A DNA stretch of 64,000 nt. Origin: Glandiceps talaboti. Lineage: Eukaryota > Hemichordata > Enteropneusta > Spengelidae. Made by a program: the position numbers and the translations under genes. A model generated the notes under the pieces. The model was given only the letters and a program-made list of their open reading frames with translations, made no database searches and was not told the DNA's origin. Location of the stretch: NCBI RefSeq assembly GCF_964340395.1, contig NC_135565.1, forward strand, positions 4,105,142-4,169,141, given 5' to 3'. Below are positions 12,922-29,000 of this stretch, one piece after another (the first letter of the stretch is position 1; each line of letters starts with the position of its first letter).

Positions 12922-15900
12922 TCAATTTAACCTTTTTGAAAAGATATTACCATGGATAATACAATTCTGTTCATCTCCAAAATATTTCTTCATTCTGCTA
13001 CAATCTACTTGTGACATAAGGTTGTCATTACTTATTGTGTGCTTAGTACTGACAAAAGAACTTTTTGATAACTTCTACTTTCGATTGCAGATGGGAAGAA
13101 ATATTGGGCAACAAAATTTAATGACCATTCTCAGTAATTATACAATTCCAAAATCTTCACTTACTTCTTCCACTTCTTGATTGGCTGTCTGGTGTTAATC
13201 TGCCATCTGTGTTCGTGTCATCTTCCGTGACCTTGAGTTCCATCCTGAAAGGAATGAATCAAACAATACAGTATAAACTTATTGATGGAATGAAATAACA
13301 GTTATTCTAATATTTACTCTTACAAGTTGCCACTACTCAATTTAACCTTTTTGAAAAGATATTACCACGGATAATACAATTCTGTTCATCTCCAAAATAT
13401 GTCTTCATTCTGCTACAATCTACTTGTGACATAAGGTTGTTATTACTTGTCGTGTGCTTAGTACTGACAAAAGAACTTTTTGATAACTTATACTTTCCAT
13501 TGCAGATGGGAAGAAATATTGGGCAACAAAATTTAATGACCATTCTCAGTAATTATACAATTCCAAACTCTTCACTTACTTCTTCCACTTCTTGATTGGC
13601 TGTCTGGTGTTTATCTGCCATCTGTGTTCGTGTCATCTTCCGTGACCTTGAGTTCCATCCTGAAAGGAATGAATCAAACAATACAGTATAAACTTATTGA
13701 TGGAATGAAATAACAGTTATTTAGATTCTAATATTTACTCTTAAAGTTGCCACTACTCAATATAACCTTTTTGAAAAGATATTACCATGGATAATACAAT
13801 TCTGTTCATCTCCAAAATATGTCTTCATTCTGCTACAATCTACTTGTGACATAAGGTTGTCATTACTTATTGTGTGCTTAGTACTGACAAAAGAACTTTT
13901 TGATAACTTATACTTTCCATTGCAGATGGGAAGAAATATTGGGCAACAAAATTTAATGACCATTCTCAGTAATTATACACAATCTTCACTTACTTCTTCC
14001 ACTTCTTGATTGGCTGTCTGGTGTTCATCTGCCATCTGTGTTCGTGTCATCTTCTGTGACCTTGAGTTCCATCCTGAAAGGAATGAATCAAACAATACAG
14101 TATAAACTTATTGATGGAAAGAAATAACAGTTATTTAGATTTTAATATTTACTCTTAAAGTTGCCACTACTAAATTTAACCTTTTTGAAAAGATATTACC
14201 ACGGATAATACAATTCTGTTCATCTCCAAAATATTTCTTCATTCTGCTACAATGTACTTGTGACATAAGGTTGTCATTACTTGTCGTGTGCTTAGTACTG
14301 ACAAAAGAACTTTTTGATAACTTATACTTTCCATTGCAGATGGGAAGAAATATTGGGCAACAAAATTTAATGACCATTCTCAGTAATTATACAATTCCAA
14401 AATCTTCACTTACTTCTTCCACTTCTTGATTGGCTGTCTGGTGTTTATCTGCCATCTGTGTTCGTGTCATCTTCCGTGACCTTGAGTTCCATCCTGAAAG
14501 GAATGAATCAAACAATACAGTATAAACTTATTGATGGAATGAAATAACAGTTATTTAGATTCTAATATTTACTCTTAAAGTTGCCACTACTCAATTTAAA
14601 CTTTTTGAAAAGATATTACCATGGATAATACAATTCTGTTCATCTCCAAAATATTTCTTCATTCTGCTACAATCTACTTGTGACATAAGGTTGTCATTAC
14701 TTATTGTGTGCTTAGTACTGACAAAAGAACTTTTTGATAACTTCTACTTTCGATTGCAGATGGGAAGAAATATTGGGCAACAAAATTTAATGACCATTCT
14801 CAGTAATTATACAATTCCAAAATCTTCACTTACTTCTTCCACTTCTTGATTGGCTGTCTGGTGTTCATCTGCCATCTGTGTTCGTGTCATCTTCCGTGAC
14901 CTTGAGTTCCATCCTGAAAGGAATGAATCAAACAATACAGTATAAACTTATTGATGGAATGAAATAACAGTTATTCTAATATTTACTCTTACAAGTTGCC
15001 ACTACTCAATTTAACCTTTTTGAAAAGATATTACCACGGATAATACAATTCTGTTCATCTCCAAAATATGTCTTCATTCTGCTACAATCTACTTGTGACA
15101 TAAGGTTGTTATTACTTGTCGTGTGCTTAGTACTGACAAAAGAACTTTTTGATAACTTATACTTTCCATTGCAGATGGGAAGAAATATTGGGCAACAAAA
15201 TTTAATGACCATTCTCAGTAATTATACAATTCCAAACTCTTCACTTACTTCTTCCACTTCTTGATTGGCTGTCTGGTGTTTATCTGCCATCTGTGTTCGT
15301 GTCATCTTCCGTGACCTTGAGTTCCATCCTGAAAGGAATGAATCAAACAATACAGTATAAACTTATTGATGGAATGAAATAACAGTTATTTAGATTCTAA
15401 TATTTACTCTTAAAGTTGCCACTACTCAATATAACCTTTTTGAAAAGATATTACCATGGATAATACAATTCTGTTCATCTCCAAAATATTTCTTCATTCT
15501 GCTACAATCTACTTGTGACATAAGGTTGTCATTACTTATTGTGTGCTTAGTACTGACAAAAGAATTTTTTGATAACTTATACTTTCCATTGCAGATGGGA
15601 AGAAATATTGGGCAACAAAATTTAATGACCATTCTCAGTAATTATACACAATCTTCACTTACTTCTTCCACTTCTTGATTGGCTGTCTGGTGTTCATCTG
15701 CCATCTGTGTTCGTGTCATCTTCCGTGACCTCGAGTTCCATCCTGAAAGGAATGAATCAAACAATACAGTATAAACTTATTGATGGAAAGAAATAACAGT
15801 TATTTAGATTTTAATATTTACTCTTAAAGTTGCCACTACTAAATTTAACCTTTTTGAAAAGATATTACCACGGATAATACAATTCTGTTCATCTCCAAAA

Positions 15901-17090
15901 TATTTCTTCATTCTGCTACAATGTACTTGTGACATAAGGTTGTCATTACTTGTCGTGTGCTTAGTACTGACAAAAGAACTTTTTGATAACTTATACTTTC
16001 GATTGCAGATGGGAAGAAATATTGGGCAACAAAATTTAATGACCATTCTCAGTAATTATACAATTCCAAAATCTTCACTTACTTCTTCCACTTCTTGATT
16101 GGCTGTCTGGTGTTTATCTGCCATCTGTGTTCGTGTCATCTTCCGTGACCTTGAGTTCCATCCTGAAAGGAATGAATCAAACAATACAGTATAAACTTAT
16201 TGATGGAATGAAATAACAGTTATTTAGATTCTAATATTTACTCTTAAAGTTGCCACTACTCAATTTAAACTTTTTGAAAAGATATTACCATGGATAATAC
16301 AATTCTGTTCATCTCCAAAATATTTCTTCATTCTGCTACAATCTACTTGTGACATAAGGTTGTCATTACTTATTGTGTGCTTAGTACTGACAAAAGAACT
16401 TTTTGATAACTTCTACTTTCGATTGCAGATGGGAAGAAATATTGGGCAACAAAATTTAATGACCATTCTCAGTAATTATACAATTCCAAAATCTTCACTT
16501 ACTTCTTCCACTTCTTGATTGGCTGTCTGGTGTTAATCTGCCATCTGTGTTCGTGTCATCTTCCGTGACCTTGAGTTCCATCCTGAAAGGAATGAATCAA
16601 ACAATACAGTATAAACTTATTGATGGAATGAAATAACAGTTATTCTAATATTTACTCTTACAAGTTGCCACTACTCAATTTAACCTTTTTGAAAAGATAT
16701 TACCACGGATAATACAATTCTGTTCATCTCCAAAATATGTCTTCATTCTGCTACAATCTACTTGTGACATAAGGTTGTTATTACTTGTCGTGTGCTTAGT
16801 ACTGACAAAAGAACTTTTTGATAACTTATACTTTCCATTGCAGATGGGAAGAAATACTGGGCAACAAAATTTAATGACCATTCTCAGTAATTATACAATT
16901 CTAAAATCTTCACTTACTTCTTCCACTTCTTGATTGGCTGTCTGGTTTTCATCTGCCATCTGTGTTCGTGTCATCTTCCGTGACCTTGAGTTCCATCCTG
17001 AAAGGAATGAATCAAACAATACAGTATAAACTTATTGATGGAATGAAATAACAGTTATTTAGATTCTAATATTTACTCTTAAAGTTGCCA
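12922..17090. repeat. Higher-order repeat of four units (1669 bp), about 2.5 copies
   Basis: Markers GGTTGTTATTACTT (about 13437, 15106, 16775) and CTTCTACTTTCGATTGCAG (about 13074, 14742, 16411) recur at 1669 bp, which is four units of 420+420+414+415. In addition TACAATGTACTTG occurs at about 14250 and 15919. This is a clear tetrameric higher-order repeat within the satellite. Confidence 0.85.
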
Positions 17091-20000
17091 CTACTCAATT
17101 TAACCTTTTTGAAAGGATATTACCACGGATAATATAATTCTGTTCATCTCCAAAATATTTCTTTATTCTGCTACAATCTACTTTTGACATAAGGTTGTCA
17201 TTACTTGTCGTGTGCTTAGTACTGACAAAAGAACTTTTTGATAACTTATACTTTCTATTGCAGATGGTAAGAAATATTGGGCAACAAAATTTAATGATCA
17301 TTCTCAGTAATTATACAATTCCAAAATCTTCACTTACTTCTTCCACTTCTTGATTGGCTGTCTGGTGTTTATCTGCCATCTGTGTTCGTGTCATCTTCCG
17401 TGACCTTGAGTTCCATCCTGAAAGGAATGAATCAAACAATACAGTATAAACTTATTGATGGAATGAAATAACAGTTATTCTAATATTTACTCTTACAAGT
17501 TGCCACTACTCACTTTAACCTTTTTGAAAAGATATTACCACGGATAATACAATTCTGTTCATCTCCAAAATATGTCTTCATTCTGTTACAATCTACTTGT
17601 GACATAAGGTTGTCATTACTTGCCGTGTGCTTAGTACTGACAAAAGAACTTTTTGATAACTTATACTTTCCATTGCAGATAGGAAGAAATATTGGGCAAC
17701 AAAATTTAATGACCATTCTCAGTAATTATACAATTCCAAAATCTTCACTTACTTCTTCCACTTCTTGATTGACTGTCTGGTGTTCATCTGCCATCTGTGT
17801 TCGTGTCATCTTCCGTGACCTTGAGTTCCATCCTGAAAGGAATGAATCAAACAATAAAGTATAAACTTATTGATGGAATGAAATAACAGTTATTTAGATT
17901 TTAATATTTACTCTTAAAGTTGCCACTACTCATTTTAACCTTTTTGAAAAGATATTACCACGGATAATACAATTCTATTCATCTCCAATATTTCTTTATT
18001 CTGCTACAATCTACTTGTGACATAAGGTTGTCATTACTTGTCGTGTGCTTAGTACTGACAAAAGAACTTTTTGATAACTTATACTTTCCATTGCAGATGG
18101 GAAGAAATACTGGGCAACAAAATTTAATGACCATTCTCAGTAATTATACAATTCTAAAATCTTCACTTACTTCTTCCACTTCTTGATTGGCTGTCTGGTG
18201 TTCATCTGCCATCTGTGTTCGTGTCATCTTCCGTGACCTTGAGTTCCATCCTGAAAGGAATGAATCAAACAATACAGTATAAACTTATTGATGGAATGAA
18301 ATAACAGTTATTTAGATTTTAATATTTACTCTTAAAGTTGCCACTACTCAATTTAACCTTTTTGAAAAGATATTACCACGGATAATACAATTCTGTTCAT
18401 CTCCAAAATATTTCTTCATTCTGCTACAATCTACTTGTGACATAAGGTTGTCATTACTTGTCGTGTGCTTAGTACTGACAAAAGAACTTTTTGATAACTT
18501 ATACTTTCTATTGCAGATGGTAAGAAATATTGGGCAACAAAATTTAATGATCATTCTCAGTAATTATACAATTCCAAAATCTTCACTTACTTCTTCCACT
18601 TCTTGATTGGCTGTCTGGTGTTTATCTGCCATCTGTGTTCGTGTCATCTTCCGTGACCTTGAGTTCCATCCTGAAAGGAATGAATCAAACAATACAGTAT
18701 AAACTTATTGATGGAATGAAATAACAGTTATTCTAATATTTACTCTTACAAGTTGCCACTACTCACTTTAACCTTTTTGAAAAGATATTACGACGGATAA
18801 TACAATTCTGTTCATCTCCAAAATATGTCTTCATTCTGCTACAATCTACTTGTGACATAAGGTTGTCATTACCTGTCGTGTGATTAGTACTGACAAAAGA
18901 ACTTTTTGATAACTTATACTTTCCATTGCAGATGGGAAGAAATATTGGGCAACAAAATTTAATGACCATTCTCGGTAATAATACAATTCCAAAATCTTCA
19001 CTTACTTCTTCCACTTCTTGATTGGCTGTCTGTTGTTCATCTGCCATCTGTGTTCGTGTCATCTTCCGTGACCTTGAGTTCCATCCTGAAAGGAATGAAT
19101 CAAACAATACAGTATAAACTTATTGATGGAATGAAATAACAGTTATTTAGATTTTAATATTTACTCTTAAAGTTGCCACTACTCAATTTAACCTTTTTGA
19201 AAAGATATTACCACGGATAATTCAAATCTGTTCATCTCCAAAATATTTCTTCATTCTGCTACAATATACTTGTGACATAAGGTTGTCATTACTTGTCGTG
19301 TGATTAGTACTGACAAAAGAACTTTTTGATAACTTATACTTTCCATTGCAGATGGGAAGAAATATTGGCAACAAAATTTAATGTCCATTCTCAGTAATTA
19401 TACAATTCCAAAATCTTCACTTACTTCTTCCACTTCTTGATTGGCTGTCTGGTGTTCATCTGCCATCTGTGTTCGTGTCATCTTCCGTGACCTTGAGTTC
19501 CATCCTGAAAGGAATGAATCAAACAATACAGTATAAACCTATTGATGGAATAAAATAACAGTTATTTAGATTCTAATGTTTACTCTTATAAGTTGCCACT
19601 ACTCAATTTAACCTCTTTGAAAAGATATTACCACGGATAATATAATTCTGTTCATCTCCAAAATATTTCTTTATTCTGCTACAATCTACTTGTGACATAA
19701 GGTTGTCATTACTTGTCGTGTGATTAGTACTGACAAAAGAACTTTTTGATAACTTATACTTTCCATTGCAGATGGGAAGAAATATTGGGCAACAAAATTT
19801 AATGACCATTCTCAGTAATTATACAATTCCAAAATCTTCACTTACTTCTTCCACTTCTTGATTGGCTGTCTGGTGTTCATCTGCCATCTGTGTTCGTGTC
19901 ATCTTCCGTGACCTTGAGTTCCATCCTGAAAGGAATGAATCAAACAATGCAGTATAAACTTATTGATGGAATAAAATAACAGTTATTTAGATTCTAATGT

Positions 20001-23000
20001 TTACTCTTATAAGTTGCCACTACTCAATTTAACCTTTTTGGAAAGATATTACCACGGATAATATAATTCTGTTCATCTCCAAAATATTTCTTCATTCTGC
20101 TACAATCTACTTGTGACATAAGGTTGTCATTACTTGTCGTGTGCTTAGTACTGACAAAAGAACTTTTTGATAACTTATACTTTCTATTGCAGATGTTAAG
20201 AAATATTGGGCAACAAAATTTTAATGATCATTCTCAGTAATTATACAATTCCAAAATCTTCACTTACTTCTTCCACTTCTTGATTGGCTGTCTGGTGTTT
20301 ATCTGCCATCTGTGTTCGTGTCATCTTCCGTGACCTTGAGTTCCATCCTGAAAGGAATGAATCAAACAATACAGTATAAACTTATTGATGGAATGAAATA
20401 ACAGTTATTCTAATATTTACTCTTACAAGTTGCCACTACTCACTTTAACCTTTTTGAAAAGATATTACCACGGATAATACAATTCTGTTCATCTCCAAAA
20501 TATGTCTTCATTCTGCTACAATCTACTTGTGACATAAGGTTGTCATTACCTGTCGTGTGCTTAGTACTGACAAAAGAACTTTTTGATAACTTATACTTTC
20601 CATTGCAGATGGGAAGAAATATTGGGCAACAAAATTTAATGACCATTCTCGGTAATTATACAATTCCAAAATCTTCACTTACTTCTTCCACTTCTTGATT
20701 GGCTGTCTGGTGTTTATCTGGCATCTGTGTTCGTTTCATCTTCCTTGACCTTGAGTTCCATCCTGAAAGGAATGAATCAAAGAATACAGTATAAACTTAT
20801 TGATGGAATGAAATAACAGTTATTTAGATTCTAATATTTACTCTTAAAGTTGCAACTACTCAATTTAACCTCTTTGAAAAGATATTACCACGGATAATTC
20901 AAATCTGTTCATCTCGAAAATATGTCTTTATTCTGCTACAATCTACTTGTGACATAAGGTTGTCATTACTTGTCGTGTGATTAGTACTGACAAAAGAACT
21001 TTTTGATAACTTATACTTTCCATTGCAGATGGGAAGAAATATTGGGCAACAAAATTTAATGACCATTCTCAGTAATTATACAATTCCAAAATCTTCACTT
21101 ACTTCTTCCACTTCTTGATTGGCTGTCTGGTGTTCATCTGCCATCTGTGTTCGTGTCATCTTCCGTGACCTTGAGTTCCATCCTCAAAGGAATGAATCAA
21201 ACAATACAGTATAAACTTATTGATGGAATGAAATAACAGTTATTTAGATTTTAATATTTACTCTTAAAGTTGCCACTACTCAATTTAACCTTTTTGAAAA
21301 GATATTACCACGGATAATATAATTCTCTTCATCTCCAAAATATTTCTTCATTCTGCTACAATCTACTTGTGACATAAGGTTGTCATTACTTGTCGTGTGA
21401 TTAGTACTGACAAAAGAACTTTTTGATAACTTATACTTTCCATTGCAGATAGGAAGAAATATTAGGCAACAAAATTTAATGACAATTCTCAGTAATTATA
21501 CAATTCCAAAATCTTCACTTACTTCTTCCACTTCTTGATTGGCTGTCTGGTGTTCATCTGCCATCTGTGTTCGTGTCATCTTCCGTGACCTTGAGTTCCA
21601 TCCTGAAAGGAATGAATCAAAGAATACAGTATAAACTTATTGATGGAATAAAATAACAGTTATTTAGATTCTAATGTTTACTCTTATAAGTTGCCACTAC
21701 TCAATTTAACCTTTTTGAAAAGATATTACCACGGATAATATAATTCTGTTCATCTCCAAAATATTTCTTTATTCTGCTACAATCTACTTGTGACATAAGG
21801 TTGTCATTACTTGTCGTGTGATTAGTACTGACAAAAGAACTTTTTGATAACTTATGCTTTCCATTGCAGATGGGAAGAAATACTGGTCAACAAAATTTAA
21901 TGACCATTATCAGTAATTATACAATTCCAAAATCTTCACTTACTTCTTCCACTTCTTGATTGGCTGTCTGGTGTTCATCTGCCATCTGTGTTCGTGTCAT
22001 CTTCCGTGACCTTGAGTTCCATCCTGAAAGGAATGAATCAAACAATGCAGTATAAACTTACTGATGGAATGAAATAACAGTTATTTAGATTCTAATATTT
22101 ACTCTTAAAGTTGCCACTACTCAATTTAACCTTTTTGGAAAGATATTACCACGGATAATATAATTCTGTTCATCTCCAAAATATTTCTTCGTTCTGCTAC
22201 AATCTACTTGTGACATAAGGTTGTCATTACTTGTCGTGTGCTTAGTACTGACAAAAGAACTTTTTGATAACTTATACTTTCTATTGCAGATGGTAAGAAA
22301 TATTGGGCAACAAAATTTTAATGATCATTCTCAGTAATTATACAATTCCAAAATCTTCACTTACTTCTTCCACTTCTTGATTGGCTGTCTGGTGTTTATC
22401 TGCCATCTGTGTTCGTGTCATCTTCCGTGACCTTGAGTTCCATCCTGAAAGGAATGAATCAAACAATACAGTATAAACTTACTGATGGAATGAAATAACA
22501 GTTATTTAGATTTTAATATTTACTCTTAAAGTTGCCACTACTCAATTTAACCTTTTTGAAAAGATATTACCACGGATAATATAATTCTCTTCATCTCCAA
22601 AATATTTCTTCATTCTGCTACAATCTACTTGTGACATAAGGTTGTCATTACTTGTCGTGTGATTAGTACTGACAAAAGAACTTTTTGATAACTTATGCTT
22701 TCCATTGCAGATAGGAAGAAATATTAGGCAACAAAATTTAATGACAATTCTCAGTAATTATACAATTCCAAAATCTTCACTTACTTCTTCCACTTCTTGA
22801 TTGGCTGTCTGGTGTTCATCTGCCATCTGTGTTCGTGTCATCTTCCGTGACCTTGAGTTCCATCCTGAAAGGAATGAATCAAACAATACAGTATAAACTT
22901 ATTGATGGAATAAAATAACAGTTATTTAGATTCTAATGTTTACTCTTATAAGTTGCCACTACTCAATTTAACCTCTTTGAAAAGATATTACCACGGATAA

Positions 23001-26000
23001 TACAATTCTGTTCATCTCCAAAATATTTCTTTATTCTGCTACAATCTACTTGTGACATAAGGTTGTCATTACTTGTCGTGTGATTAGTACTGACAAAAGA
23101 ACTTTTTGATAACTTATACTTTCCATTGCAGATGGGAAGAAATATTGGGCAACAAAATTTAATGACCATTCTCAGTAATTATACAATTCCAAAATCTTCA
23201 CTTACTTCTTCCACTTCTTGATTGGCTGTCTGGTGTTCATCTGCCATCTGTGTTCGTGTCATCTTCCGTGACCTTGAGTTCCATCCTCAAAGGAATGAAT
23301 CAAACAATACAGTATAAACTTATTGATGGAATGAAATAACAGTTATTTAGATTTTAATATTTACTCTTAAAGTTGCCACTACTCAATTTAACCTTTTTGA
23401 AAAGATATTACCACGGATAATATAATTCTCTTCATCTCCAAAATATTTCTTCATTCTGCTACAATCTACTTGTGACATAAGGTTGTCATTACTTGTCGTG
23501 TGCTTAGTACTGACAAAAGAACTTTTTGATAACTTATACTTTCCATTGCAGATAGGAAGAAATATTAGGCAACAAAATTTAATGACAATTCTCAGTAATT
23601 ATACAATTCCAAAATCTTCACTTACTTCTTCCACTTCTTGATTGGCTGTCTGGTGTTCATCTGCCATCTGTGTTCGTGTCATCTTCCGTGACCTTGAGTT
23701 CCATCCTGAAAGGAATGAATCAAAGAATACAGTATAAACTTATTGATGGAATAAAATAACAGTTATTTAGATTCTAATGTTTACTCTTATAAGTTGCCAC
23801 TACTCAATTTAACCTTTTTGAAAAGATATTACCACGGATAATATAATTCTGTTCATCTCCAAAATATTTCTTTATTCTGCTACAATCTACTTGTGACATA
23901 AGGTTGTCATTACTTGTCGTGTGATTAGTACTGACAAAAGAACTTTTTGATAACTTATGCTTTCCATTGCAGATGGGAAGAAATACTGGTCAACAAAATT
24001 TAATGACCATTATCAGTAATTATACAATTCCAAAATCTTCACTTACTTCTTCCACTTCTTGATTGGCTGTCTGGTGTTCATCTGCCATCTGTGTTCGTGT
24101 CATCTTCCGTGACCTTGAGTTCCATCCTGAAAGGAATGAATCAAACAATGCAGTATAAACTTACTGATGGAATGAAATAACAGTTATTTAGATTCTAATA
24201 TTTACTCTTAAAGTTGCCACTACTCAATTTAACCTTTTTGGAAAGATATTACCACGGATAATATAATTCTGTTCATCTCCAAAATATTTCTTCGTTCTGC
24301 TACAATCTACTTGTGACATAAGGTTGTCATTACTTGTCGTGTGCTTAGTACTGACAAAAGAACTTTTTGATAACTTATACTTTCTATTGCAGATGGTAAG
24401 AAATATTGGGCAACAAAATTTTAATGATCATTCTCAGTAATTATACAATTCCAAAATCTTCACTTACTTCTTCCACTTCTTGATTGGCTGTCTGGTGTTT
24501 ATCTGCCATCTGTGTTCGTGTCATCTTCCGTGACCTTGAGTTCCATCCTGAAAGGAATGAATCAAACAATACAGTATAAACTTATTGATGGAATGAAATA
24601 ACAGTTATTTAGATTTTAATATTTACTCTTAAAGTTGCCACTACTCAATTTAACCTTTTTGAAAAGATATTACCACGGATAATATAATTCTCTTCATCTC
24701 CAAAATATTTCTTCATTCTGCTACAATCTACTTGTGACATAAGGTTGTCATTACTTGTCGTGTGATTAGTACTGACAAAAGAACTTTTTGATAACTTATA
24801 CTTTCCATTGCAGATAGGAAGAAATATTAGGCAACAAAATTTAATGACAATTCTCAGTAATTATACAATTCCAAAATCTTCACTTACTTCTTCCACTTCT
24901 TGATTGGCTGTCTGGTGTTCATCTGCCATCTGTGTTCGTGTCATCTTCCGTGACCTTGAGTTCCATCCTGAAAGGAATGAATCAAACAATACAGTATAAA
25001 CTTATTGATGGAATAAAATAACAGTTATTTAGATTCTAATGTTTACTCTTATAAGTTGCCACTACTCAATTTAACCTTTTTGAAAAGATATTACCACGGA
25101 TAATATAATTCTGTTCATCTCCAAAATATTTCTTTATTCTGCTACAATCTACTTGTGACATAAGGTTGTCATTACTTGTCGTGTGATTAGTACTGACAAA
25201 AGAACTTTTTGATAACTTATACTTTCCATTGCAGATGGGAAGAAATACTGGTCAACAAAATTTAATGACCATTATCAGTAATTATACAATTCCAAAATCT
25301 TCACTTACTTCTTCCACTTCTTGATTGGCTGTCTGGTGTTCATCTGCCATCTGTGTTCGTGTCATCTTCCGTGACCTTGAGTTCCATCCTGAAAGGAATG
25401 AATCAAACAATGCAGTATAAACTTACTGATGGAATGAAATAACAGTTATTTAGATTCTAATATTTACTCTTAAAGTTGCCACTACTAAATTTAACCTTTT
25501 TGGAAAGATATTACCACGGATAATATAATTCTGTTCATCTCCAAAATATTTCTTCGTTCTGCTACAATCTACTTGTGACATAAGGTTGTCATTACTTGTC
25601 GTGTGCTTAGTACTGACAAAAGAACTTTTTGATAACTTATACTTTCTATTGCAGATGGTAAGAAATATTGGGCAACAAAATTTTAATGATCATTCTCAGT
25701 AATTATACAATTCCAAAATCTTCACTAACTTCTTCCACTTCTTGATTGGCTGTCTGGTGTTTATCTGCCATCTGTGTTCGTGTCATCTTCCGTGACCTTG
25801 AGTTCCATCCTGAAAGGAATGAATCAAACAATACAGTATAAACTTATTGATGGAATGAAATAACAGTTATTCTAATATTTACTCTTACAAGTTGCCACTA
25901 CTCACTTTAACCTTTTTGAAAAGATATTACCACGGATAATACAATTCTGTTCATCTCCAAAATATGTCTTCATTCTGCTACAATCTACTTGTGACATAAG

Positions 26001-29000
26001 GTTGTCATTACCTGTCGTGTGCTTAGTACTGACAAAAGAACTTTTTGATAACTTATACTTTCCATTGCAGATGGGAAGAAATATTGGGCAACAAAATTTA
26101 ATGACCATTCTCGGTAATTATACAATTCCAAAATCTTCACTTACTTCTTCCACTTCTTGATTGGCTGTCTGGTGTTTATCTGGCATCTGTGTTCGTTTCA
26201 TCTTCCTTGACCTTGAGTTCCATCCTGAAAGGAATGAATCAAAGAATACAGTATAAACTTATTGATGGAATGAAATAACAGTTATTTAGATTCTAATATT
26301 TACTCTTAAAGTTGCAACTACTCAATTTAACCTCTTTGAAAAGATATTACCACGGATAATTCAAATCTGTTCATCTCGAAAATATGTCTTTATTCTGCTA
26401 CAATATACTTGTGACATAAGGTTGTCATTACTTGTCGTGTGATTAGTACTGACAAAAGAACTTTTTGATAACTTATACTTTCCATTGCAGATGGGAAGAA
26501 ATATTGGCAACAAAATTTAATGTCCATTCTCAGTAATTATACAATTCCAAAATCTTCACTTACTTCTTCCACTTCTTGATTGGCTGTCCGGTGTTCATCT
26601 GCCATCTGTGTTCGTGTCATCTTCCGTGACCTTGAGTTCCATCCTGAAAGGAATGAATCAAACAATACAGTATAAACTTATTGATGGAATAAAATAACAG
26701 TTATTTAGATTCTAATGTTTACTCTTATAAGTTGCCACTACTCAATTTAACCTCTTTGAAAAGATATTACCACGGATAATATAATTCTGTTCATCTCCAA
26801 AATATTTCTTTATTCTGCTACAATCTACTTGTGACATAAGGTTGTCATTACTTGTCATGTGATTAGTACTGACAAAAGAACTTTTTGATAACTTATACTT
26901 TCCATTGCAGATGGGAAGAAATATTGGGCAACAAAATTTAATGACCATTCTCAGTAATTATACAATTCCAAAATCTTCACTTACTTCTTCCACTTCTTGA
27001 TTGGCTGTCTGGTGTTCATCTGCCATCTGTGTTCGTGTCATCTTCCGTGACCTTGAGTTCCATCCTCAAAGGAATGAATCAAACAATACAGTATAAACTT
27101 ATTGATGGAATGAAATAACAGTTATTTAGATTTTAATATTTACTCTTAAAGTTGCCACTACTCAATTTAACCTTTTTGAAAAGATATTACCACGGATAAT
27201 ATAATTCTCTTCATCTCCAAAATATTTCTTCATTCTGCTACAATCTACTTGTGACATAAGGTTGTCATTACCTGTCGTGTGCTTAGTACTGACAAAAGAA
27301 CTTTTTGATAACTTATACTTTCCATTGCAGATGGGAAGAAATATTGGGCAACAAAATTTAATGACCATTCTCAGTAATTATACAATTCCAAAATCTTCAC
27401 TTACTTCTTCCACTTCTTGATTGGCTGTCTGGTGTTCATCTGCCATCTGTGTTCGTGTCATCTTCCGTGACCTTGAGTTCCATCCTGAAAGGAATGAATC
27501 AAACAATACAGTATAAACTTATTGATGGAATGAAATAACAGTTATTCTAATATTTACTCTTACAAGTTGCCACTACTCACTTTAACCTTTTTGAAAAGAT
27601 ATTACCACGGATAATACAATTCTGTTCATCTCCAAAATATGTCTTCATTCTGCTACAATCTACTTGTGACATAAGGTTGTCATTACCTGTCGTGTGCTTA
27701 GTACTGACAAAAGAACTTTTTGATAACTTATACTTTCCATTGCAGATGGGAAGAAATATTGGGCAACAAAATTTAATGACCATTCTCAGTAATTATACAA
27801 TTCCAAAATCTTCACTTACTTCTTCCACTTCTTGATTAGCTGTCTGGTGTTCATCTGCCATCTGTGTTCGTGTCATCTTCCGTGACCTTGAGTTCCATCC
27901 TGAAAGGAATGAATCAAACAATACAGTATAAACTTATTGATGGAATGAAATAACAGTTATTTAGATTCTAATATTTACTCTTAAAGTTGCCACTACTCAA
28001 TTTAACCTTTTTGGAAAGATATTACCACGGATAATATAATTCTGTTCATCTCCAAAATATTTCTTCGTTCTGCTACAATCTACTTGTGACATAAGGTTGT
28101 CATTACTTGTCGTGTGCTTAGTACTGACAAAAGAACTTTTTGATAACTTATACTTTCTATTGCAGATGGTAAGAAATATTGGGCAACAAAATTTTAATGA
28201 TCATTCTCAGTAATTATACAATTCCAAAATCTTCACTTACTTCTTCCACTTCTTGATTGGCTGTCTGGTGTTTATCTGCCATCTGTGTTCGTGTCATCTT
28301 CCGTGACCTTGAGTTCCATCCTGAAAGGAATGAATCAAACAATACAGTATAAACTTATTGATGGAATGAAATAACAGTTATTCTAATATTTACTCTTACA
28401 AGTTGCCACTACTCACTTTAACCTTTTTGAAAAGATATTACCACGGATAATACAATTCTGTTCATCTCCAAAATATGTCTTCATTCTGCTACAATCTACT
28501 TGTGACATAAGGTTGTCATTACCTGTCGTGTGCTTAGTACTGACAAAAGAACTTTTTGATAACTTATACTTTCCATTGCAGATGGGAAGAAATATTGGGC
28601 AACAAAATTTAATGACCATTCTCAGTAATTATACAATTCCAAAATCTTCACTTACTTCTTCCACTTCTTGATTGGCTGTCTGGTGTTCATCTGCCATCTG
28701 TGTTCGTGTCATCTTCCGTGACCTTGAGTTCCATCCTGAAAGGAATGAATCAAACAATACAGTATAAACTTATTGATGGAATGAAATAACAGTTATTTAG
28801 ATTTTAATATTTACTCTTAAAGTTGCCACTTCTCAATTTAACCTTTTTGAAAAGATATTACCACGAATAATATAATTCTCTTCATCTCCAAACTATTTCT
28901 TCATTCTGCTACAATCTACTTGTGACATAAGGTTGTCATTACTTGTCGTGTGCTTAGTACTGACAAAAGAACTTTTTGATAACTTATACTTTCCATTGCA

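Noticed and set aside
18763-19107. A 114-codon ORF fusing the cassette frame to the 68-codon frame
   Set aside because: It depends on a single copy's private changes (TGTTGTTCATC and AATAATACAATT) that remove two stops. Neighbouring copies do not share it.
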